Positions 21,653 through 33,700 of a stretch of 55,904 nucleotides of DNA are shown here, one piece after another (the stretch's first letter is position 1; every line of letters begins with the position of its first letter). The DNA is from Tieghemiomyces parasiticus. Lineage: Eukaryota > Kickxellomycota > Dimargaritomycetes > Dimargaritales > Dimargaritaceae. Location of the stretch: assembly GCA_027575765.1 (NCBI GenBank), contig JANBPT010000212.1, positions 1 through 55,904 on the forward strand. Reading direction: 5' to 3'. The position numbers were made by a program, and so were the translations under genes. The notes under the pieces were generated by a model. It was not told the origin of the DNA, did no database searches, and was given only the letters and a program-made list of their open reading frames with translations.

Positions 21653-24600
21653 GCCCTATGTGTCCCTTTCATAGTTGTCCGGTTCCCGCTCCCATCATAA
21701 TCAATCTTGCATACTTTACACTCATTTCCTCAACCTCCGCCAATATTACTGAGTGGAAATGAAAACTATCTAGTTCTTCCTATTTTGTTGTGTTTTTCCC
21801 CTCTCGCGCTCACCCCTCGCCGTTGCTGCTCAATTTCTTGGACAATTATTTTTCTACCACATGACAACCCTGTTGACGTCCAAACCATCACTCCTAGCAA
21901 CTGATGTTCCCCTTGTATATGCTGGTATTTTATTGTTGGTGTTGTTTTCCGGTGATAGATTAGCTTCCCGGGTTTTTTAGGCGCATTGTAGTTGCCGAGG
22001 TTTGCGTTCGTGTGTCCCATTTATCATATATTTTAGTGTGTGAAAAATACACCCGTAAGGTCCGATGATTTTCAATATTTGAAGACTAATGTTGGTTTGG
22101 AGTTGCACAATGGAACCATCATCGGATGGCGAAGTGCTAGCGGATCCGACCGGAGAAATAAGTTATTGCGCCCATGCCCCTGCCCTTAGTTAGCTGTCAG
22201 AGGGACGCCTGGGATCCTACATTCACAAGGGTAGTGCCAGATTATTTATTTAGTCCTGACCATTCCGTGGAAGTAGATGCGGAGTAGGGACCGCCGCCGG
22301 TATATGACGTCGATCAACAAAGGGTTTGTAGCCAGTCACCCGGTGGAGAGGTTCCCGACCAAGGCATATCGTATACGTGCGCCTGTGGCCGGAGCAAAGC
22401 TTCTAGCCTATGGTAAAATCTGGTTCCGATAGGCGTTCGAAACGAGGGACGGTGTTGGTGTCTAGCCCGTTTGGCGTGAACAGTGAATAGGTGGCCTGGC
22501 AACAGGAATGCGGCGCTCTTAGTCGGGGTACCCTTCCCACTAATCTACCTGGTCCCCTTGCCTACCCGCTGGTAAAGGTAGGCCTCCCAAGACCAGGGCA
22601 TAGACTACTTTAAGAACCATATTAGGAAAGGTGGCATACGGTTACAATGCCAATCTTTGCCGGAAGGAACGGGCAATCGCACCAAGCAGGAGGATGGGGG
22701 GGGGCGGCCTCCCCCTTCCCTAAACAGGGTAGCGTTAGAATTCATGACAGGTACTGGGGGACTCGTGATTAGCCGTCCGACCAGCCTTTTTCAGCGCGAG
22801 ACTCCTAATGGTGGCTAGACGGAAGTATAACTGTGAAGGATGAAGGTAGGGGGACATGCAGGGCGTCGGCTATGGTGTGATGGGTCTGCGGGTAATCTTA
22901 ATTTGGCAAAGGCCACTATCTGGGAGTTATGAACTTTGAATGGCTCCATGTTCACGAAAAGACGGCTTTAATCGTTAGAGTGCACCACGCCCCGTCATTT
23001 GCACTGGTTACGAATCGCTGGAAGGCAGGTAGCGGGGTTATGCTGACACTTAGAGGTTGTAGTTATAGTCGTCGCAGTCGGGACGGTACCCGCATCTCCT
23101 GGCCCTGATCGGTGGCAGGTCGAGAGGTATTTGGCTCACTGGATCTTTGCGGCTTGATTAGCGTGGCGTACGGGGCCCCTCAAGATCTCCAAACAGTGGC
23201 CCCGTGGCGGGATGGGCATGATGGGGGAGGGGGCACGACAGCTGCCACTCTCGGCGGAGGGGAAAGTCGGCCGGAATAGCAGATGGGAGTGGTGGACCGC
23301 CCGCCTTGTTGGGGCTAGTTAATCGCCCGTTCCTTCTTCGCCTCCCCAGTTGTCAGCATACAATGACCCCCCGCTCCAGCTGCCTTTACGAGTATATATG
23401 AGCCGCCGCGCCGCTGTCGCTAACCAATGCCGCCTACCCACCAGCATTTCGATCCCCAGCCCTCTCACCCTGTTCTGCCAAGCTCGACTGCCTTCCCCTA
23501 GACTTTTAACCTCTCCCGCTCTGCCACACCACGCTACGCTAGATACGATTGTAAACTTCTGTGTATCCGTCGAGCCCTCTTCCTTACCCCCAGCCACTTG
23601 CCACTCCACCAGCCGCTTTTTCCTGTACCCCCCCTCCCTGGCCGTCAAGTAACGCAACAATCCGCCATCAATGTTTTCATACCCACTGATGGCCCATAAG
23701 GTAGGTCTCCTTCCTACTCGAAGCCCATCCCTTCGCGCGGGTGGTTGCTGACGTTGTGCATGGGCAATTCCCAAAGTGGCAGATACGTGAAGCACGCCGC
23801 TGTAAATGAAGTATAAGGGGTATAAAAACACTGCGGCACACGTCCAGCATTTCGATCTGTCTGCTTCGGCACTGTGATCCAATGGTTGGCCTCAGCGGCC
23901 TTATGCTCCGCTTAGCTTTCCCACTCAGCCGTGGCCCTCTTGGCCGCAGCCTGGTACTCGCCTACCAGTCCGTTTGCTAGCTACTTGAGCTACTACCTCC
24001 CGCTTGGCCTTTGCATTCCGTATTTTTATATTCCATCACAGTCGTCTCTACTGCCGCTCGAGGATTCTCTGTTTCCCAATTCCAGTGTCTCTTTCTTGCC
24101 GGACACTTGGCGATAGCGCTGGCCCACCGACCCTATGATATAGCGCGAGTTGGCTCGAAAAGCATCTGCCCATTTCTTCGAGTACGCGGCGACCGCTTAC
24201 GCTAACTTTCAACCACCTCCATATCCCGCCTTCTCGCACGCCTATCGAGCAGCTACCCGTCGACATGCCAACCACCGATTCCGACTGTGTAAGTATTACC
24301 TTTTTTATTTAGTAGGCGGTGATACCGTAAGGCCACGGTCGAACCATGTAGAGGGCATGGGCGTGAAGGCCTGGTACCTTGGAGCTTGGTGAGTCGGATA
24401 GACGGCAGGAATGGCTACTCCCTATGACTCGGCAAGCAGCCCTTGGTATCCATTACCGTCCATGTTATGGGTGGAACATGGCCGCTATATCTCGCTTTCC
24501 CAGTGTGCTCAACTGTACGCTAACCTCCGTGCTGCCCTAGCGGGTGGAAATCAAAGCTGACTGTAAGAAAAGGCGTATATCCATTGTACTTTTGCCATTC

Positions 24601-24689
24601 TGAGTAGACAATTAACCCCGCTGACCCATTTTCCACCTGCGATATTATCACCCTCTACCTCACGATGCCTAAAGAAACCTCCTACCCCA
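21653..24689. other. long intergenic region, no firm gene
   Basis: About 3 kb. A 187-residue ORF on minus (23319-23882) lies opposite a pyrimidine-rich strand and has no domain. Near the right end, ATG 24264 opens a very short frame (MPTTDSDC) that ends exactly at a strong donor (TGT|GTAAGT at 24288), so it may be a first exon of the following gene. Nothing else stands out. Confidence 0.4.
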
Positions 24690-27482
24690 ATGGACGGCCT
24701 CGACCTGGTCACCGATCCTACAGACACCATATGCCAGGTCACCGTCGATCTGACGGCTCTCGAAGATTCCTATCACCGGATGGAAGCGGTGAGGACCGGC
24801 ACTCCTCCGACGGCCACTCGTTCGTTGGTGGTGGACTCCTCTGGACAGGAACTCCCCTTGGGTAGCTGCAACCTGGCTCATGGTGCCGAGCGGCAGGAAA
24901 CTTTGGCCGCCCTGATGGTTGACCTCAACGGCTCCACATCCACCGGTGACAGTCCAGCTGGCTCCACATCCATGGTCCACAGTAGCCCGCGCGGCCAAAA
25001 CCCCGAGACATGTACCTCCCGGGTTTCATCCCACCAGATTGTTGCCGAAATGACTCCTGCCGACTTTTCGTGGACAGGCTCCGTCCTGTCTCGCGGGTAC
25101 CATCTCACCGACGTCCTCCGGGACCTTAGTACCTCGGAGCCCCGCCTGTCCAGCCGTTCCCTCCTGGTACCGGCTCCGCCCCGTACAGCCATCAGACCAC
25201 CCGGCAGGCCCATCCGCGCCACCCTACACCTACCCCCGCAGTGTACCCACAAGTCAGGGATGGTGGTCTACCTCCAGGACGTGCTTAACTCGGGTCGCAC
25301 CTATCAACCCCTGACTGCCTATCTGGACCCGGATGGCGGCTTCCCCACGCCCTGCATTCTACTCCCGGAATCGCGGGGCAAGTCAGCGTTCAAGAGCCTC
25401 GAGGAGAAAAATCTACAACCCACGGACCCCATGATTTACACTCGCCAGAACTGCTACTTCACCCCTGCGTCGGCCCAGACGCCGGTAGTCGTCCCACCGA
25501 GCCATAGCGACTGGTCTGCACGGACCGCCGATCAACGCCCTCACCGGGCCGGCCCAGCGAAGCATCATGCAGCGCACCGTGGTATCAAGCGTCCCAACGC
25601 ACCCATCCCACGCGAGGGTGCGACACCCAACCAGCGCTACCGGCCCACCTCAACCTCGTCCCCGACGGCCGCCCGGTTCACGATCACTCCGCCCGCGGGA
25701 AACCGTAAGACGCCCCCGACGTCGGCGCGCCATGCTCACCTCTACAACTCCTCATCAACTTCGCCGGCCCGCTCCGTGTATGCCATGGCTTTCACCGCTC
25801 CCGGGCCAGTCTCGCCGCTTGCCCTCCGCAGCAACCGCCTCTCGGCCCAACTGCGCGAGAACCCGCGCCAGCAATCCGCTCGACCAGACCACCCAAGCTT
25901 TCGAGCCATTTTTGGCTCGGAGTCGGATGACGACGACGCTGACCTTGATGGTGACCAGGTGCTGGCCCAATACGTGCCGCCGCCAGTGCTGTTCAGCGCG
26001 GAGACGCCGACCTCACCGGGATCGGAATTGGTCGCCATCAAGGAAGAACCGATCGACGACACTGCACCGACTAACCACGTAGACAATCTAGCGTTTGAGG
26101 AGCTGCCGGATCCCATCGCCGCGTTTTACGCCGCCCCAGCGGAACCCCCTATGGCCACCCCAAAATCGAGCCCAGTGGCCTCGGTTACTCATACCGCCGC
26201 CCTATCTCGGACTACCCCACTGGCCTCGACGCCCATTGCAGCGGATGACCCATCGGCGCCGGCCCCTGCGGCCTGGGTTGACCGCGAGGTACGCACCTTT
26301 ACCCAGCTCTACCGCGACCTCCAGGCCCCGTTGCGTACCCTCCCACAGTACTTTGGCCAAGTGACGCTATCGGCACGCTTCGGCCGCTCACTGCTGGTCA
26401 ATAACAAACGCAATAGTTTTCTGAACGAGCCCCACGGGCTGGACGAACTCTTCACCATCCTAAACGACCATAACAGCATCCACCAAAAGTTTGCCCACCG
26501 CCTCCCACGCGCCCCAGTCCGAGCTCTGGCGCTCAAGCTGCGCCAGTTGGGGCCGCCTTGCGACGTGGCCTCTGTGGTTTACCCGGAACTAGTCCGTCAG
26601 CGCCGTGAGGAGATGTCACGGCTAGAGTCTGCGAACCCTCTGGCCCCGCCGCCGCCGCCACCCGCGCCCCTTCCGCGCTGCGAGCGCGCCCATCTGATTG
26701 AGTTTGACGTGCGGGCCATGCAGCCCCGGCAAGCGGACAGCAACGGGTACCAGCTAGTCACTCTGGTGGTGCGGATGGAGTCACTGACCCTGCTGCGGTG
26801 CCTTAGTCTCAGCTCGCGTTGCTCCGAACTCAACGTGATGGCACCGGACCAGCTCTTCGATGCCAACTTTGCCCTCCGCACCGCGCGGCCCATCACCTGG
26901 ATCACCAAGGTTGCCCGCAAGTTTACCGAGCAGCTCGTGCTTCGACCCCAAGAGAATTATGTGGCGTTCAGCGACATTCCGAATGAATTGTACGTCACGG
27001 AGGTCCGCGTACTTACCGTCAGCGGCCACGCTCTCACCCCTTCCCACATTGCACTGACCACTAACGTGGATGTGGTGTTCCGCCGCAAGCTGAAGTTACC
27101 CCACAGCCACTACCACGCGTTCAGCCACCAAAGATCACAGTTCCATAACCACCAGCAACAGGCCATCGCCCCACCCGCCCCGCACGTGCAGCGCAAAGTG
27201 CCGCTGCGTCTCGACCCCGGGACCTCACCGACCATGGCCTATGCGCAGCTTGAACTGGTACACCGCGAGTGGATCCACCACTTCGCGGCCAACCTGACTG
27301 ACCCCGGGGGCTACGGCACTGCGAACGACGATCGCAACTCCTGTGCCAACTGGAACGAGCATGACATTCTAGGCGACCCCTTCCAGCGCGAGACGCCTCA
27401 TCTACTAGATTTCTTCCGCCTCACCAAGGCCTTGCTCAACGCACTCCACGACGCGGCGCTCCAGCCGGACAAACTATCGTAG
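24690..27482 (+). CDS. large protein of unknown function, 930 residues
   Basis: A continuous frame encodes a Pro/Ser/Thr-rich N-terminal two thirds. Short motifs in it include an acidic patch (SESDDDDADLDGD), a SUMO-type site (AIKEEPIDD) and a poly-Pro run (APPPPPPPAPLP). It ends in a better-folded C-terminal third (YQLVTLVVRMESLTLLRC, RPITWITKVARKFTEQLVL, LYVTEVRVLTVSGHALTP). I recognise no family. The start is unsure: an ATG at 24665 in another frame precedes 24690 and overlaps it. An alternative model joins a first exon at 24264-24287 (MPTTDSDC, donor GTAAGT) to an acceptor at 24733 (TGCCAG, phase 0), beginning this protein at VTVDLTALEDS. The acidic and SUMO-like features suggest a nuclear protein, as inference only. 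Confidence 0.8.
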   Translation: MDGLDLVTDPTDTICQVTVDLTALEDSYHRMEAVRTGTPPTATRSLVVDSSGQELPLGSCNLAHGAERQETLAALMVDLNGSTSTGDSPAGSTSMVHSSPRGQNPETCTSRVSSHQIVAEMTPADFSWTGSVLSRGYHLTDVLRDLSTSEPRLSSRSLLVPAPPRTAIRPPGRPIRATLHLPPQCTHKSGMVVYLQDVLNSGRTYQPLTAYLDPDGGFPTPCILLPESRGKSAFKSLEEKNLQPTDPMIYTRQNCYFTPASAQTPVVVPPSHSDWSARTADQRPHRAGPAKHHAAHRGIKRPNAPIPREGATPNQRYRPTSTSSPTAARFTITPPAGNRKTPPTSARHAHLYNSSSTSPARSVYAMAFTAPGPVSPLALRSNRLSAQLRENPRQQSARPDHPSFRAIFGSESDDDDADLDGDQVLAQYVPPPVLFSAETPTSPGSELVAIKEEPIDDTAPTNHVDNLAFEELPDPIAAFYAAPAEPPMATPKSSPVASVTHTAALSRTTPLASTPIAADDPSAPAPAAWVDREVRTFTQLYRDLQAPLRTLPQYFGQVTLSARFGRSLLVNNKRNSFLNEPHGLDELFTILNDHNSIHQKFAHRLPRAPVRALALKLRQLGPPCDVASVVYPELVRQRREEMSRLESANPLAPPPPPPAPLPRCERAHLIEFDVRAMQPRQADSNGYQLVTLVVRMESLTLLRCLSLSSRCSELNVMAPDQLFDANFALRTARPITWITKVARKFTEQLVLRPQENYVAFSDIPNELYVTEVRVLTVSGHALTPSHIALTTNVDVVFRRKLKLPHSHYHAFSHQRSQFHNHQQQAIAPPAPHVQRKVPLRLDPGTSPTMAYAQLELVHREWIHHFAANLTDPGGYGTANDDRNSCANWNEHDILGDPFQRETPHLLDFFRLTKALLNALHDAALQPDKLS

Positions 27483-28811
27483 ACAGCGTAGTGGGGTGGC
27501 GTTGGGGATTGGAGAGGGTTTACATCTCTCTTCCCCACCCCCAGACGGACGGAGGACAAGGGCCGTAGAGATGTCGCCATGAGCAGCTCCTTCTCCTCCT
27601 CCCCCCCTACCCTCACACATTGTAATTATTACCTGAGAAATATTTCGGAAGCATATGTATAGGCATATCGGAGTTTTATATTCCATAGCCAATGATATAG
27701 TATTGTATAAGGTTATCTGATGCTATAGAACGGTGTAAGGCAATCCCGTGAAAGTAGGAGTACAACGCTGCTGGGCATAGCGAGGGCTGCTGGGTGGTTA
27801 AGGGCACATGGCACCTAGCCGTTTGGGTCGCGATTTTCAACCCTTGGCGCGGTACTGCCTATAACCGTGGCATAGTAAAGGAGGTAAGCTATAGCATAGC
27901 CGATGAGGAGCTACGACCCTCAGAGCAGAACAAGGCTGAGGGTAGCAGAAAACATAGGTATTATATATGGGCTAGGCAGATAGTCGTCAGGGTCCAACGG
28001 GAGAGGAAAGGCTGAATTCGGCCCACTTCTCAGGCTAAGCGCACCAAAGATAGTGTGAGTGGACCGCGGAGAAGAAGGTAAACGGATAATGGCCAGTATC
28101 CTACTATTAAGGATAGGACAGAGGGTGCACAAGGGGCTGGGTTCGGCTATTGCACTATGTATATGGGGATCATGCTGCACCGGCGCACTGGCGTGCGGAG
28201 AACCATCATAGTTAGAAGGATGGGTAGGTGCTATAGTGCACGGGACTCCAAGTCTACCAATTATCGTGTAAGTTTTCGGGCAGCAAATAGGTACGAGCGA
28301 CAGATACGCCAGATGGTAAGAATTGCGGGGGGGGGCTGAAACGAACGTATCAGCGCCAATAATTGTAATCATAGTGACAATGATAAAAATCTAAGGGCCG
28401 CGGCGAAAGTTCCAATTGACGCGCATAGCTCCATGCGAAGTTACAAGTCGTTGTTTTTACTCGCCACGCCACTGCGCTAAGGACCTGCAGGTCATTGCAT
28501 TTAGCTTATTCATCTGAAATTCCAAACCAGACCCTGTCTACGAGCCCTGCTTAGCAAGGTACAAAGCGACTGGTGATTCATTATGCAGACCTAACGGTAT
28601 CGTTTAGACAATATAATTTTTATAATTGAACTGCAACAAACTTCATTGTTTCGTGATGCCGATAACGAATGGCGAATATATACAAAAATAATAGGATTCC
28701 GTGCTAATTGAAGTAGGAGGGAAACCTGCAGGTATGCCCACTAGATACACTGTATATCGATCTAATGTATACCAGGAGAGTGCAGAAACTGATCACCCAT
28801 GTTGATTAATT
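27483..28811. other. convergent intergenic region, no gene seen
   Basis: About 1.3 kb between convergent genes, AT-richer than the coding DNA. The ORFs at 27794-28015 and 27920-28372 face each other and look accidental. Confidence 0.45.
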
Positions 28812-28835
28812 TATATATATATATATATATATATA
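28812..28835. repeat. (TA)n microsatellite
   Basis: Twelve TA units lie 17 bases beyond the stop codon of the minus-strand secreted-protein gene, so they fall in its 3' UTR and may affect 3' end formation. Confidence 0.9.
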
Positions 28836-28852
28836 GCTGCCTATCAGTCAGA

Positions 28853-29467
28853 CTACGCCGCAAGGCACTTAGTGATAACCTGTTTCACTTTCTCCGCCAT
28901 TTCCACATTCTTGGCTTTCGTCGGATCAGTGGTGTCAAAGGTTTTGGGGAGGTAGTAGTAAAGGTTTCTATGCAAACTAAACGCGACCGTCTGCACCGGC
29001 GCCGCCGTAGCCACCACCACCTTATTGTTTACACGGCTAAGATAGATGTCGGCGTCAGACGGCGGAGTCGTGGCTTGGTACTTCACGAGGTACCCCTCTT
29101 CGACATAGTCATCCAGGTTGTCATTCTCCTGAAGGTCGTGGATTAGCTTACCAGCCTGCCGAGCGACTTTGGCGTTGGGGTCAGCGAGAAACCAGGATTT
29201 AAGCATGGGTGAGATGGCCGTGAAATGGTAGCGCATGGAATTGTTGTCCGCTGCGTGTTTTAACAAGGTGCAGACGTCGCCATCCTTGGTGAGGCCATTG
29301 GATGAGAACCCAGCGACGCCGGTGCCGGAGGTGCCACCGAGGGCGGCATCGCTAGTGGACACGGATGGTTCCTCAACGGTCGGAGTGGCGTTCGGCATGG
29401 CCAGGCTGGCGGGAACGACGGTTAGAGCCAGCACAAGGGCAACGTGAGTAAGTGCGAGGTACTTCAT
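28853..29467 (-). CDS. small secreted protein, unknown function
   Basis: The 204-residue product starts with a clear signal peptide (MKYLALTHVALVLALTVVP, ending ASLA). A Thr/Ser/Gly-rich linker with possible N-glycosylation sites (NAT, NNS) follows, then a mixed alpha/beta region of about 140 residues (DVCTLLKHAADNN, SWFLADPNAKVARQAGKLIH, YVEEGYLVKYQATTPP, QVITKCLAA). Two cysteines flank this domain, one at each end, and could close it with a disulphide. The frame is open upstream to 29605, but the ATG at 29467 places the hydrophobic core at the N-terminus. A TATAAATA lies 177 bases upstream. I know no family; a role outside the cell, in the wall or against other organisms, is conceivable. 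Confidence 0.78.
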   Translation of the reverse strand: MKYLALTHVALVLALTVVPASLAMPNATPTVEEPSVSTSDAALGGTSGTGVAGFSSNGLTKDGDVCTLLKHAADNNSMRYHFTAISPMLKSWFLADPNAKVARQAGKLIHDLQENDNLDDYVEEGYLVKYQATTPPSDADIYLSRVNNKVVVATAAPVQTVAFSLHRNLYYYLPKTFDTTDPTKAKNVEMAEKVKQVITKCLAA

Positions 29468-30767
29468 AGTGGCAGCTGCAGGGGTGGATAAGGGGCGTAA
29501 CTTGGGCGAGGGCGTAAGTGGAAATCGATATTCTCGGCAAAGTCGGACGAGGATAAGAACGGTATTGGAGCGGAGGGTAATGTAGGATAGAGTGGCAGTG
29601 AACAATATATGAAGAGATAGCGAGGGAGGGTGAGAGGGCCGACTATTTATACCAAAATGTTGGGTCCAGGTAGAAAAAAAAGGGGGGCGGATATGGGGGC
29701 GAGAGTGAAGGGGAAGCGATAGGAAACAGGAAACGATAGAGGATGAAATCCCAAAGCGATGCCAGAGAGAGTGTTTACGATTACGAGAGTGAGGGAGGGT
29801 GAGGGGGGGGGTCTAATTATCCTCTATCAATTCTGCCACGCGCAGCTCTAAGGCAAACGTCTCGATTACCAATATAGGCGATAGTACCGCAATCACAAAT
29901 TGGCCGCGCTCAACCTGCTTGTGCCATAAAAAGGATGGAGGCAGTTAAGGGAGGGGGGGGGGGGAAAGACGAAGGGCTTGGCGGCTGGTCTGGGACCTAC
30001 CCCATCTGTGTTAAATCAAGGCCGTTCGTGGTACCCCGAGCCGCACTTGGATCTTTTAGTGGTGACCCACCAATTCGACAAAGGCAGCCGGTTGGTCACT
30101 CCCCGTTGCAGCATCAGGAATTCGCACATGTGCCATATCCCGCTTATCTCCCCTTTTAATCTTTCAATTTGGACGTTATTTACCCCTACGGAACCGACAG
30201 GTAGACTTTGAGTCGTCCTACTCTTGTAACTTGAGGGTCAACATCTGGAGAGTGGGTGGGTTTGGTGGAAGGTTCTTTCGAATAGCAGAAGGACCCGGCC
30301 CTTTGGATTCAAGGACCAGGTCACCACCGCTTGCCCTCTCCCAACCAGTCGTTACTGCCATTAGCAAACGATCGGCGCCTCCTCTCATTACTGTCAATAT
30401 CTACTGGCCTCACGTCGATATCTCTGGCGCTTTTTTTCTCCACTCTCTCTGCCCCAGATATATCGACACCCGCCCGCCTTTTTCACCGCAGATCTCCAGA
30501 TCCTACCCTTCTCATATACTCCGCGCGCCTGCGGTAACGTGCATCACCCTAAAATATAATGCACAGGGCCTAAGTTAATCCCGATGCCAGTCCGTCACTG
30601 CGATTGCTACGGGGGCTTCCCATGTTCGGATTGTTGCGCATGAAAGGCTGTTATGAGAAAAATTCAGGTACAGCCTTTATTCTAGACAGATAAGCGTTAA
30701 CGCGACCTTAATCCACTGGTTATGTATTATTAAAAATAAACAACCGAGGACGGTGAAAGACAGCGCG
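29468..30767. promoter_or_regulatory. intergenic region with promoter of the secreted-protein gene
   Basis: It holds the secreted-protein promoter and the 3' UTR of the HECT gene. Beyond the TATA box listed separately there are purine-rich runs (29670-29810 and 29945-29965) and no recognisable gene. Confidence 0.45.
29644..29651 (-). promoter_or_regulatory. putative TATA box of the secreted-protein gene
   Basis: On minus the sequence reads TATAAATA, 177 bases upstream of the ATG at 29467. Motif and distance are suitable; no transcript evidence is available. Confidence 0.5.
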
Positions 30768-33700
30768 TTAGACCAATCCAAACCCCTGGGTGTTTTGGAT
30801 AGCCGTCAACAGTCTTTCACGTAGCTTCTCTTTGGTATGGTACTCGGGCAGCAGCAGTCTGCCGAAACATGTCAGCGCCGTGGGCAACCGGTCGCTATCG
30901 GCGCCGTTACGCTGGACCACAAACGTGACCTGGCTAAACCCGCCGAGCGGCAGACGGTCGTTCGCCGTAACAAACAATAGGAGCTGGCGTTTCTGCGCTG
31001 GAGTAAACCCGTGCACCACCTTCCAAAACTTTCTGATGGTCGGGTGGTGGGCGTAGAACCGGTCCTCGTACGCCGTGTGGCGCTCGAGCTCGTGGAAGTC
31101 AAGAATTTCCTGCCGACCAGCAAGCAGGAGTTGGAGCTCGCTGGGTCGCGTGCAGAGGGCGAGGAGAGGTCGTCCAACAACTCGGAGGAAACCACGGCGC
31201 ACGGCCCCCATGCATGCCGACACCGACCGGTTAAGGAGGTAGTCAGCATACACCTGGGCGTATTGGTACCGATTCGCGGCCGTCACGGGGATGGCATGTC
31301 CGTTAGTGACCAGAGGCACCGTCGTCACCGCCCAATGACCAGCGGGCGCCTCTGTCGTCGATGACAGGCGGTCGCCCGACGAGGGCACCCTTACCGTGAT
31401 TTCGAAGGTCAGGCCGAAGGTGTCGTGCACGTCGCCGTCACCCTCGTTCCATTCCAAGAGCCGGGCCAGGCCCTGTCCAAGGTCGGGGAAACTCTCCACA
31501 AGGTCGTTAAAATCCGCGTCGTAGCCGAGCAGTTTCTTGTAGAATACCGGTGGAAAAGGCAGCGGTAGTTGGACGTGGTTGTAGAGAGCCAGGCCCAGGA
31601 TTATGCCCAACATTTCCAAAAGGTCAAGGCGGCCACTCCAGGTCAGCGTCGGAGCGGTGGGGTCGGTACGGCCCAGCCAGGCATCACCGGCAAGCCAGTA
31701 GTGCAAAGTAGTTGGATTCTCTTCCCACATGTGGGCGCTGGGCGCATGCTCCTTGAGGTACCGCCGGAACACCTCACGGAACCATTCCTTCTGGACACCG
31801 CCTTGGTCGACACCGAGCTCGCCGGACCCCACGTAGCGAACCTTGAGCGGCTGCCGTAGGTGCCGGAACTGACGACGGAGCTGGTGAAGGGAGTCCGTGA
31901 GCAGGAACTCGCGACGGGGTTCAATTGCCAGGTAGGGTGTCGTGGCATCGCTGAAGCGGGCAATGTTGCACTGCCCGGCCCATTCCGAGCGCAGGTTTGG
32001 GTGGAAAACGGAGTGGCCAAAGTTGGGAAGGTGCAGAAGCTGGCGTAGGTGGCTAAACACGTACAGATTCCCTAGTCCCCGTTCAAAGTGCAGGGTCATC
32101 TCGGCCAGGGCGTCCTCGCGGATCGCTCGAGCCTTTGCCTCGGTAGTCAGGAGGAACGGGTAGGCCAGCAGGCTAAACGTCAGTGACGTAGCTTGGAAGC
32201 GTTGGGCCCACTGGGTTCGGGCGTTTGGAAGTCGGGGCCAGGGGTGGTCGACGCCGGCTCGACGCCACTGGGAAACCTCGGCCGCCAGGTCGAGTCGGGC
32301 TCCTAACTCCTCGCTGGCAAACCAATTCGGATTCACCCGGGGTAGCGGCCGCGGTGGGCGGGCCGGGTCGACGGTGGTGCGAAGGTGAAGCAATCGGATA
32401 TGGGCCAAGGCGTGGTCATCTCCGGTGGTTTCACCAGCAACGGCGAGGGACCACCACACCGCCAGCAAATCGAGAGCCTGGCGAGTTTTGGTGTCCACCA
32501 GATCGGTCCGGTGGGGCAAGTAGACGCCCAGGCGGGAGATTATGTAGCCCTTTAGGATGCACACCCGGGTCTGGGGTAGGAGACTGGACCCGGCCGAGAA
32601 GGTCCCCCAGCGGTTGCCAGCCAGGCCGAGGCGACGGTCTGGTACCGGGTACATAGAAGCCGGACTATGCCGGGTGCCATCATCGTCGATGGCCGTAGCA
32701 GTGGTGGCCGGCAGTACTTCCAGTGTGGGGTCAACGTGAAAGCTAACCTCACCGTCGGCTGAACCGTGGGCCTCGGGTGTCTGTGCGAAAGATTGGTATA
32801 CCTCGAGGTCAGCAAAGTGTTCATCGAGGGGCAGGTCAGCCTCGGGCCCCGCAATCTCCAGATCGTCGCTTAGTGTGTCCAGGCTAGACGGGGAGAACTC
32901 TTCAGGGAACCGAGGGTGGCGAGCCGGATGGTAATCGTAGCGCAGCAGGGTAGAGGCAGCCGAGGTCGACGGGGAAGATGGCCAGCCGTCAGCCAGCACG
33001 AGGGCGTAAAGGTCAAGCCCATTCAGGGTGAGATCCGCAGGTTGAACGGGGTAGTAGCTGGCGTGGACCAGCGACACGCTACGGAGGCCCACGGTGGCAG
33101 TGACCAACAGGCCCAACAGGTGGTTCTGCTCGGTTGGGGACCACGGGGCGGCGGGGCCCCAGTGGAAGGTCGGCCGGGTGATAAGCGGGCACTCCCAGAG
33201 GATGAGAATGGCACTCAGTAGGGCGGCGAAGCGAGCGTGATCACTACTGGCCTGGGAGGCGCCCAGATGGATTGGACCACGGCGGGCTAGCCCATGGAGG
33301 TCACGCGTCAGCTCGGCCAGTTGCTCCTGGAGGGCGCTGGCCCACACGGAATGCAGGTGCGGGCTGGGAAGTTCGGCCAGCCGTTCAAAAACCTGACGCA
33401 CACCGGTCAGGTGGACCCAGGCACCCAGGGGGCCATCCAGCTCGAGCGCAGCTGTCAACTGACACGAGGGTGGGGACGGGAGCGTGTGATCAGTCGTCAG
33501 GCGCGGATGCATGGCCCGAACCATTGTTGGATAGGACCGAAAGACATGGGCGACCGTGTTGAGCAAGAGTTCACCGGCCGTGGGCCATGTGGCCGATAAG
33601 GGGTCAACCGGGCCCCGACCGCACTCGCGGATAACGTGGACTAGGGCAGGATCAACAGCGTCCTGGGTGGCGCTATTATCCGGCAGCATGTGGCCCGCTG

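Noticed and set aside
23319..23882. 187-residue ORF on minus
   Set aside because: It lies opposite a pyrimidine-rich promoter strand, which keeps this frame open; no domain and no relatives recognised.
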